NCBI GenBank assembly: GCA_964434165.1
Contig: CAYSUS010000119.1
Span: 1-19,970 of the forward strand
Origin: CAYSUS01 sp964434165
GTDB lineage: Bacteria; Planctomycetota; Planctomycetia; Pirellulales; Thermoguttaceae
DNA length: 19,970 nt
Direction of reading: 5' to 3'
A program made the position numbers and the translations under genes. The notes beneath the pieces are model-generated. The model was not told the origin of the DNA and searched no databases. It saw nothing but the letters and a program-made list of their open reading frames with translations. Below, piece by piece: positions 14,900 through 19,970 of this stretch (positions are counted from its first letter, which is position 1; every line of letters begins with the position of its first letter).

Positions 14900-15097
14900 G
14901 AGACCCGAATCTCGAAACACGGAATACCGAACGAGCTCGAATGGCCGAAATCCAGATGGCGGAGACCTCGGAGGCACTGCGATTCCGGTCCGGATGACGC
15001 GTTTCGATCATTCGTGCTTCGCGTTTCGGATTCGTTTCGACATTCGGCATTCGACCTTCGCGCCTGACTGTACCCCCAAACACGGCCTCCACCCCCA
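14900..15097. repeat. CGAA/TTCG-rich imperfect inverted repeat inside the exporter operon
   Basis: Between ATPase and permease, the first about 60 bp carry many CGAA motifs (CGAATCTCGAAAC, ACCGAACGAG, CTCGAATGGCCGAAATCC). The last about 65 bp carry many TTCG motifs (GTTTCGATCATTCG, CGTTTCGGATTCGTTTCGAC, ATTCGGCATTCG). The right half reads as the left half's motif set on the opposite strand, so the two could pair as a long, imperfect stem. Degenerate arrays of this kind resemble intergenic TTCG-type repeats I associate with planctomycetes. No convincing gene lies here. A short 18-codon frame at 14941-14997 is not supported. Confidence 0.6.
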
Positions 15098-16420
15098 ATG
15101 GGTTTCTTCCGCCTGCGCACCTGGCAGCTCGGCATCAAGAGCCTGCTGTTGCACCCGCTACGGTCGCTTCTGACCGTGCTGGGGATCTTCATCGGCGTGG
15201 CCAGCGTGATCTGGCTGCTGGCCATCGGCGAGGGGATCAGCGCCAAGGCCCAGGAGCAGATCGAGAGCCTGGGGGCGAACAACATCATCGTGCGGTCGAT
15301 CAAGCCGCCCAACGTGGCCCTGGAGGGCTCGCGGACCGTGGTCTACGGCCTGACGCGCGATGACTACGACCGGATCAAGGAGACCATCCCCACGGTCGAC
15401 GAGGTGATCCCCATCCGCGAGATCCGCCGCCGCTTCAAGTACGCCGATCGCGAGGTGGACGGGCGGCTGGTCGGCTGCACCCCGGAGTACGCCGAGGTCA
15501 CGCGCCTGCACGTCGAGCGCGGCCGGTTCCTTACCGACGTGGACCTCCGCGAGAAGCAGAACCACTGCGTGCTCGCCGCCGAGGTGGCCGACGACCTCTT
15601 TCGCTACGAAGACCCCATCGGCCGCGCGATCCACGTGGACAGCGACTACTACGTGGTCGTGGGCGTGATGAAGAGCCGCGCGCCGTCGGCCGGCATCGGC
15701 GGGTCGCTGGCCGCCCAGGAGTTCGACGCCGACGTGTACGTCCCCATCTCCACCCTGTGGAGCCGCCTGGGCGACCTGATCATCACGCGCCGCGCCGGCT
15801 CCTTCGAGCGCGAGGAGGTGCAGCTCAGCCAGCTCACGCTCCGCGTGGACGAAGTGGCCAACGTGATGCGGACCGCCGAGGTGGTCGAGGCCACGCTGGC
15901 CAGGTACCACCGCTACGAGGACTACGGGGTGACCGTCCCCCTGGAGCTGCTCGAGCAGGCTCGGACCACCCGATTGATGTTCATCATCTTCATGGGCCTG
16001 ATCGCCGCCATCTCGCTGGTGGTCGGGGGGATCGGCATCATGAACATCATGCTCGCCACGGTCACCGAGCGGACCCGCGAGATCGGCATCCGCCGCGCCC
16101 TGGGGGCCAAGCGCCGCGACATCATCCGCCAGTTCCTCGTCGAGACCGTGGCCCTGTCGATCGTGGGCGGGGTCACGGGCATCCTCGGCGGGCTGACCTG
16201 CCGTCCGATCACCGGGCAGCTCCGCGCCCTGATGGACACCACGATGCCCGAGGTGATGAGCCAACTGCCCGAGCTGATCAAGTCGGTCGAGCCGGTGATC
16301 GTGCCCTGGTCGATCCCCCTGGCGTTCGGGATCTCGGTCTCCATCGGCGTGATCTTCGGCCTCTACCCGGCCAAGCGGGCCGCCGCCATGGACCCCATCG
16401 AGGCGCTGCGCCACGAGTAG
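15098..16420 (+). CDS. ABC exporter permease, FtsX/MacB type
   Basis: This 440-residue membrane subunit has the four-helix FtsX/MacB layout. The first transmembrane helix (about 22-42, SLLTVLGIFIGVASVIWLLAI) is followed by a large periplasmic MacB-type core domain (about 50-285, including VDEVIPIREIRR and VVVGVMKS). Three more helices follow (about 290-318, 345-367 and 404-425). The cytoplasmic loop has the conserved TERTREIGIRRALGAKRRDI block that couples to the ATPase. The C-terminus ends with the usual YPAKRAAAMDPIEALR motif, so the gene is complete. With the adaptor and ATPase it forms a MacAB-like tripartite exporter, except that ATPase and permease are separate polypeptides. The ATG has no visible Shine-Dalgarno site. 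Its stop codon lies in a strong hairpin. Confidence 0.96.
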   Translation: MGFFRLRTWQLGIKSLLLHPLRSLLTVLGIFIGVASVIWLLAIGEGISAKAQEQIESLGANNIIVRSIKPPNVALEGSRTVVYGLTRDDYDRIKETIPTVDEVIPIREIRRRFKYADREVDGRLVGCTPEYAEVTRLHVERGRFLTDVDLREKQNHCVLAAEVADDLFRYEDPIGRAIHVDSDYYVVVGVMKSRAPSAGIGGSLAAQEFDADVYVPISTLWSRLGDLIITRRAGSFEREEVQLSQLTLRVDEVANVMRTAEVVEATLARYHRYEDYGVTVPLELLEQARTTRLMFIIFMGLIAAISLVVGGIGIMNIMLATVTERTREIGIRRALGAKRRDIIRQFLVETVALSIVGGVTGILGGLTCRPITGQLRALMDTTMPEVMSQLPELIKSVEPVIVPWSIPLAFGISVSIGVIFGLYPAKRAAAMDPIEALRHE

Positions 16421-16447
16421 CAGGCACCACTCCGCGTGCCTGCTACT
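16416..16447 (+). terminator. 12-bp hairpin over the permease stop codon, candidate terminator
   Basis: AGTAGCAGGCAC (16416-16427) and GTGCCTGCTACT (16436-16447) are exact reverse complements with an 8-nt loop. The left arm contains the TAG stop of the permease. The hairpin marks the end of the exporter operon. Only two T residues follow, so a classic U-tract is missing. Confidence 0.6.
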
Positions 16448-16628
16448 TCGGGCCCTGGGCCCGACCCGCCTGGAAACGTTCTGAGGCCCAGAAACCAAGA
16501 ACCACGTGAGCGAGATCGGCCGGTGGCCTCAGCGTCCCGTGCCGGTCGTCGGTGAGGGCGGGAACCTCCGGGCTCGAATGGAAAAGGACTTGTTCGCTGC
16601 GTGGAATCGGAGGCAGAAGGGGGTGCGC

Positions 16629-16907
16629 ATGGATCTTGCCCCTCGCGATGGGATTCGGGAAGCGACGCGGGGCGTTCTGCCCGACGAATACCGACTTGGG
16701 GCGGATGAAACGATCGTTGTCGGCTATCGCGAGTGGGGGACGGCGAAGACAAAGCCGAGGATCATTCAAGACGCCAAGCCCGTCGAGGGGCTGGCAGCGA
16801 TCACCTGTCAATACACGAGCGAAAGGTTCGGATCGCAGGGATGGATGTGTGTGTCCCGCGTTCATGTCTTGGTGAAGGGCCGGGACGTGGTCGTTGTGGG
16901 GGAGTGA
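16629..16907 (+). CDS. Hypothetical protein, 92 aa, unrecognised
   Basis: A possible small gene starts at an ATG preceded by AGAAGGGGG five bases upstream. The frame is open further back to a GTG at 16506 and an ATG at 16578, but those lack a ribosome-binding site. The product has alternating acidic and hydrophobic stretches (ADETIVVGYREWG, EGLAAITCQYTSERFG, CVSRVHVLVKGRDVVVVGE) that suggest a small alpha/beta or beta fold. No family is recognised and there is no signal peptide. Its third-position GC is visibly lower than in neighbouring genes (codons such as GAA, ACA, GTT and CAA are used), which may mean recent acquisition, weak expression or decay. A longer frame on the opposite strand (16443-17000) covers the same DNA but is Arg/Pro-rich and less protein-like. 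Confidence 0.4.
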   Translation: MDLAPRDGIREATRGVLPDEYRLGADETIVVGYREWGTAKTKPRIIQDAKPVEGLAAITCQYTSERFGSQGWMCVSRVHVLVKGRDVVVVGE

Positions 16908-17255
16908 TGCAGGCCCGAGCCGTACAAGCCGAGGTGCGCCGGGCTTGCGGCTGCGGAGACACGTGCGAGCGGAGAGCCCGGTGAGTCGCCGGACCCTCAA
17001 GCGGCGATCGCTCGCGATGTCGTGTTCCCGGAGAACGAGGACACGTCCAGGCTCCCGCGACCGCTTCTGAACGGCTGCATGGGGCCCCCGGAAGACGAGG
17101 CTATTGGGGGCGTCCGGAATCTCCGTTCCGCGATCGCACTACGCAAGGAGACGCCCCGGCGAGATAAGTGAAGGGCGCGCTCCGCCAGGTCAACGGGGTT
17201 GGCGCCAATCGTGGGCGACGTCACGCGTGGGGGCTACGTCACGCGTTCGTCCGCG
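16908..17255. other. Intergenic stretch without a recognisable gene
   Basis: These 348 bp lie between the small orphan frame and the 3' end of the leftward metalloprotease-like gene. Only short Arg/Gly/Pro-rich frames exist on both strands. The one definite element is an 11-bp direct repeat near its right end (17218-17246). Confidence 0.5.
17218..17246. repeat. 11-bp direct repeat ACGTCACGCGT, 18-bp period
   Basis: Two identical copies of ACGTCACGCGT (17218-17228 and 17236-17246) are spaced by 7 bp, just beyond the 3' end of the metalloprotease-like gene. Each contains the palindrome ACGCGT. The spacing could suit a dimeric DNA-binding protein, but chance or a small duplication is just as likely. 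Confidence 0.45.
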
Positions 17256-18521
17256 CTACCGCGCCCTCGCCCCCTTGACCTTGATCCGCACGCGCATCCG
17301 GCCAGTGTTGTCCTCCAGCGAGGTCCAGGGGCCGGCGCAGCGGAGGTAGAGGTCGCCCTCCTCCTCGCGCTGGAAGGAGCCTTCCTTGCCCAGGGGGAAC
17401 TCCTCGCCGAGCTGGTAGTCCTTCATCAGCACGCCGACGAGCCTGCCCGCACCCTCGGAACCGCCGTCGGCGTCCACCGAGTCGCTCTCCTTGTCCAGCT
17501 TCCAGGAGCCGGTGGCGGTGTACTCGTACTCCACACCGGCCGAGACGGTCAGCCCGGACGGTTGCCAGCCGCGCCCGGCCAGGACGTAGCAGGCCGCCGG
17601 CCGCGGCGAGGTGGTCAGCGGCGTGAACTTGCGGTCCCAGTTCCAGGCGATCAGGTCCGCACGCAGGCCCGGCTCCAGGTGCGCGATGAACTGGCTGTGC
17701 TCGAACTGTAGCTGCTGGGCTGCCGGGCCGAAGGCCGTCTCGAAGCTGCCCGGCTTGTCCAGCAGCAGGGCCAGGCCCAGCCTGCGGAAGGTCGCCGAAT
17801 AGTTCGGGTTGTTTTCCAGGACATGGCACAGCGACCAGCACCAGGCGTAGTTCTGCCACGTCGTGTTCATCGACCGCATGGAGATGATCTCCGCCACCGA
17901 GAGCGGCTCGCTGGAGCGCAGGTGCCGGAGGACGGGCGCCGGCACCTTGACCCCTTTCTCGCCCTTCTTCCAGTAGTTGCCCAGCTCGGCCATGCCCTCG
18001 GCGTACCAGTCGGGCCCGCAGCGGCCGAACGTCTGGCTGCAGTAGCCGTGCACGCTTTCGTGCTGCACGGTGTCGTGGTCGGCCACCGCGTACACCACGG
18101 CCTTGGCCACGAACTTGTTTTCCCACTCCAGGGTGCGCGACAGGCAGATGCCGGCCCCCTCCTGGATCTTGGCCAGCCCCCGCGGGTCCAGCCGGGCCAG
18201 AAGCGCCGGAGGCCACTTGTCGAGATCCTTGGCCACGTAGCACTCCAGCACGCCCGACATGGGCCGTCCCCAGTACGCGGAGATCAGTCCCAGCATGGTC
18301 TCGAGCTTGCCGAGCAGCTCCTTGGCCTCGTCGGCCTCGATGTCGCTGTGAACCAGGAAGTGCGGCGAGCGGTAATCGCGGATCGCAACCGCCTGGCCGC
18401 CCTTGTTGCGGGTCTGCTGCCCCCGCGCCGCGTCGATGGACTGCGCGAGCAGCGCCGCCAGCAGGATGCCGACCGCCGCGGAGGGCAGTCCGCCCCCACC
18501 GAGAGAGATAGTCCGAGCCAT
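17256..18521 (-). CDS. Secreted DUF1570-like gluzincin peptidase with C-terminal lectin-like domain
   Basis: This 421-residue exported protein starts at the ATG at 18519-18521, followed immediately by a signal peptide (about 1-31, SAAVGILLAALLAQSIDAARG). GAAGG-type pairing lies about ten bases upstream. The catalytic region has the zinc motif HESVH (H154, E155, H158) in VQHESVHGYC. It also has the glutamate of the gluzincin pattern, E175 in WYAEGMAE, 17 residues after the second histidine, so an active metallopeptidase fold is plausible. Such domains (peptidase MA-like, DUF1570) are common in planctomycetes. The last about 105 residues (GWQPSGLTVSAGVEYEYTATGSW, ADGGSEGAGRLVGVLM, GDLYLRCAGPW, NTGRMRVRIKV) resemble the beta-sandwich of LecA/PA-IL-type galactophilic lectins. 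A substrate-binding role is inferred. The frame is open 137 codons further upstream, but that part is Arg/Pro-rich and would cover the promoter. Confidence 0.86.
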   Translation of the reverse strand: MARTISLGGGGLPSAAVGILLAALLAQSIDAARGQQTRNKGGQAVAIRDYRSPHFLVHSDIEADEAKELLGKLETMLGLISAYWGRPMSGVLECYVAKDLDKWPPALLARLDPRGLAKIQEGAGICLSRTLEWENKFVAKAVVYAVADHDTVQHESVHGYCSQTFGRCGPDWYAEGMAELGNYWKKGEKGVKVPAPVLRHLRSSEPLSVAEIISMRSMNTTWQNYAWCWSLCHVLENNPNYSATFRRLGLALLLDKPGSFETAFGPAAQQLQFEHSQFIAHLEPGLRADLIAWNWDRKFTPLTTSPRPAACYVLAGRGWQPSGLTVSAGVEYEYTATGSWKLDKESDSVDADGGSEGAGRLVGVLMKDYQLGEEFPLGKEGSFQREEEGDLYLRCAGPWTSLEDNTGRMRVRIKVKGARAR

Positions 18522-18584
18522 TGTGAAAGGCCTTCCCCGTTCCAGAAGTCGCGGTGGATGAGTCTGATCCATCCCCCCCGAACG

Positions 18585-18614
18585 ATTATCCCGGCCGGAA
18601 GGCCCCCCTGTCAA
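18585..18614 (-). promoter_or_regulatory. Sigma-70-like promoter of the metalloprotease-like gene
   Basis: On the minus strand a perfect TTGACA (complement of 18609-18614) and GATAAT (complement of 18585-18590; five of six to TATAAT) are separated by 18 bp. The -10 box ends 64 bp before the ATG. It is the best promoter match in the window and supports the start at 18521 over the longer open frame. Confidence 0.65.
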
Positions 18615-18703
18615 CACACTCATAAGGGGTCGGGGACCGCCGCGCCCGTTCGGAGCCGCGATCGGCAGGGCGCCGTGCCTGTCCCGGGGCCCCCTTTTTC
18701 CTC

Positions 18704-18732
18704 TGGTGAGCCCGCCGGGAAGGCCGTAAAAT
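18704..18732 (+). promoter_or_regulatory. Possible promoter of the histidine kinase gene
   Basis: TAAAAT (18727-18732; five of six to TATAAT) lies 42 bp before the kinase ATG, with TGGTGA (three of six to TTGACA) 17 bp upstream. The -10 is distinctive in this GC-rich DNA, but the -35 is poor. Confidence 0.32.
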
Positions 18733-18774
18733 GCGGGAGTTGGGGGGGCTCCGTTTCGCCACTCGGGGGCGGCC

Positions 18775-19970
18775 ATGTCGTATCGATCGCTCAAGCGCGT
18801 GCTGGGCGAGACCAGCCTGGAGCGCAAGTGCCGCTTCCTGTTCGGCGCCTGTCTCCTGCTGCTGATTACGGCCAGCTTCTGGTGGCACGGCAGCCAGACC
18901 GAGAAGCTCGTGCGCGAGCAGAGCCGCAACACGGGCCGGCTCCTGGTCGATCAGGTGATGTGCATCGAGCACTGGGAGGCCCTGGAGACCCACGAGCAGT
19001 TCCGCCAGGTCGTCACCGACCTGACCAACAAGCTCAGCCAGCAGGAGTACCAGTGGCGATTCATCTGGCTCCACGAGACCTCCGGGCCCAACGCCCCGGC
19101 CGACCGGTTTGAGAGCAAGGTCGTCGAGCAGTTCCTCAAGTCCGTGCCCTCGTCCAAGGAAGCGCCGGAGCCGGCCCAGTTCGCCGAGCGCCAGATCCCC
19201 GAGCGGGACGAATACCAGTACTACCAGCCGATCCGCGCCCAGGAGTCGTGCCTGCTGGTGTGCCACAAGCCTCCGCCGGGGGGGATCGGGATCGATCCCA
19301 CGGGGTCGGGCTTCGCCCTGGGCGGGGGCGTGGTGCCCGCGGGAACGCCGCTGGGCGAGGGCGACCTGATGGCCGTCGTCCAGGTGACCATCCCCAACGG
19401 ACCGATCCAGGCGGCCTTGCATCGCAACCGGGCGATCCTGCTGGCCACCGCCTTCGTCACGGTCTTCCTGGCGATGATCGCGTCGTACCTGATCATCCGC
19501 TACGTGATCGTCAAGCCGCTGAAGCACCTGCGCGACGTCAGCGACGCGATCAGCCGCGGCAACATCACGCTGCGGGCCGACATCCGCACCGGCGACGAGT
19601 TCGAGGCCCTGGCCGTGGCCTTCAACCGCATGCTGCGCCACCTCGTGGCGATCCAGGAGGAGCTCCGCCACGTCAACGCCGACCTGGACGCCAAGGTCGA
19701 TGAGCTGGCCCAGGCCAACATGCAGCTGTACGAGATGAACCGCATCAAGAGCGACTTCCTGGCCACGATGAGCCACGAGCTGCGCACGCCGCTGAACAGC
19801 ATCCTGGGGTTCAGCGACGTGCTGGGCTCGATCGACTCGCTCGACGAAAAGCAGAAGCGGTACGTCGAGAACATCCGCAACTCGGGCCGCGTGCTGCTGG
19901 ACATGATCAACGACGTGCTCGACCTGGCCAAGATCGAGAGCGGCAAGATGGAGACCCGGCTGACGGACTT
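18775..19970 (+). CDS. Membrane sensor histidine kinase with heme-motif DUF3365-like sensor (3' truncated by window)
   Basis: The first 398 codons of a two-component sensor kinase are present, and the gene runs off the window. It has a transmembrane helix (about 19-37), a periplasmic sensor domain (about 38-218) of the DUF3365/Tll0287-like type with YQYYQPIRAQESC, a second helix (about 220-242), a HAMP linker (about 243-292), a short coiled coil, and a HisKA dimerisation domain with the phospho-acceptor H334 in MSHELRTPLNSILGFSDVL. The ATPase domain and any receiver would lie beyond the end. The sensor has the heme-type motif as C159-LLV-C163-H164, with three residues between the cysteines instead of two. 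Such domains usually bind heme c and sense redox state or a gas. The ATG at 18775 follows a G-rich stretch, and no better start is visible. It is divergent from the metalloprotease-like gene. Confidence 0.95.
   Translation, partial: MSYRSLKRVLGETSLERKCRFLFGACLLLLITASFWWHGSQTEKLVREQSRNTGRLLVDQVMCIEHWEALETHEQFRQVVTDLTNKLSQQEYQWRFIWLHETSGPNAPADRFESKVVEQFLKSVPSSKEAPEPAQFAERQIPERDEYQYYQPIRAQESCLLVCHKPPPGGIGIDPTGSGFALGGGVVPAGTPLGEGDLMAVVQVTIPNGPIQAALHRNRAILLATAFVTVFLAMIASYLIIRYVIVKPLKHLRDVSDAISRGNITLRADIRTGDEFEALAVAFNRMLRHLVAIQEELRHVNADLDAKVDELAQANMQLYEMNRIKSDFLATMSHELRTPLNSILGFSDVLGSIDSLDEKQKRYVENIRNSGRVLLDMINDVLDLAKIESGKMETRLTD

Noticed and set aside
14941..14997. 18-codon frame MAEIQMAETSEALRFRSG between ATPase and permease
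   Set aside because: It is very short, has no ribosome-binding site, and lies within the CGAA/TTCG repeat, so it is most likely chance.
16443..17000. 185-codon minus-strand frame over the small orphan gene
   Set aside because: It is Arg/Pro/Leu-rich with no ordered pattern and no ribosome-binding site, and it starts and ends inside flanking noncoding DNA. The plus frame is more protein-like.
16997..17224. 75-codon minus-strand frame downstream of the metalloprotease-like gene
   Set aside because: Ser/Arg-rich, without a ribosome-binding site or recognisable pattern, and convergent repeats lie over its start.

Overview
The window is about 20 kb of very GC-rich bacterial DNA. Its gene content and protein styles point to a member of the Planctomycetota, most likely from a draft or metagenome assembly, because an internal run of ten Ns interrupts one gene. 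The main evidence is a LamG/HzsA-like diheme c-type cytochrome of a class that is abundant in planctomycetes, a DUF1570-like secreted gluzincin, a secreted beta-type protein of a planctomycete paralogous family, very high third-position GC, and many starts with weak Shine-Dalgarno sites. The phylum call is an inference from family knowledge. There is no rRNA marker here.

Layout from left to right. (1) At 20-820 (-) is a secreted protein of unknown function, divergent from a CCA-adding-enzyme/poly(A)-polymerase-family gene at 987-2240 (+). (2) At 2370-2540 is a 56-residue charged coiled-coil protein, followed by a strong hairpin. (3) At 2782-6602 is a three-gene signalling module: a MIDAS-containing VWA protein, a PP2C-like phosphatase overlapping it by 8 bp, and a divergent Ser/Thr kinase carrying a zinc-ribbon-like motif, membrane segments, a coiled coil and a helix-hairpin-helix domain. 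It corresponds to E. coli YegL-YegK(PphC)-YegI, also described as the TerY-P triad. (4) At 11342-6647 (-) is a two-gene unit: a large secreted LamG + beta-propeller + diheme protein, then a secreted GH62-type arabinofuranosidase. (5) At 11817-16420 (+) is a tripartite MacAB-like exporter: an HlyD-type adaptor with an unusual repeat- and EF-hand-bearing C-terminus, an ATPase joined to it by an ATGA stop/start overlap, and an FtsX/MacB-type permease separated by a CGAA/TTCG-rich repeat. (6) At 16421-17255 is a lower-GC3 stretch with at most one small orphan gene. (7) At 18521-17256 (-) is a secreted HExxH metalloprotease-like protein with a C-terminal lectin-like domain and a good promoter. (8) At 18775-19970 (+) is a membrane sensor histidine kinase with a periplasmic heme-motif sensor domain, cut by the window end.

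The points most worth a second look are the YegLKI/TerY-P-like module with its hairpin before the kinase gene, the exporter adaptor with about five tandem copies of its distal beta module plus paired EF-hands, the CX3CH (instead of CX2CH) motif in the histidine-kinase sensor domain, and the pairing of a cytochrome with an arabinofuranosidase. No tRNA, rRNA, CRISPR array, transposase or attachment site was recognised.
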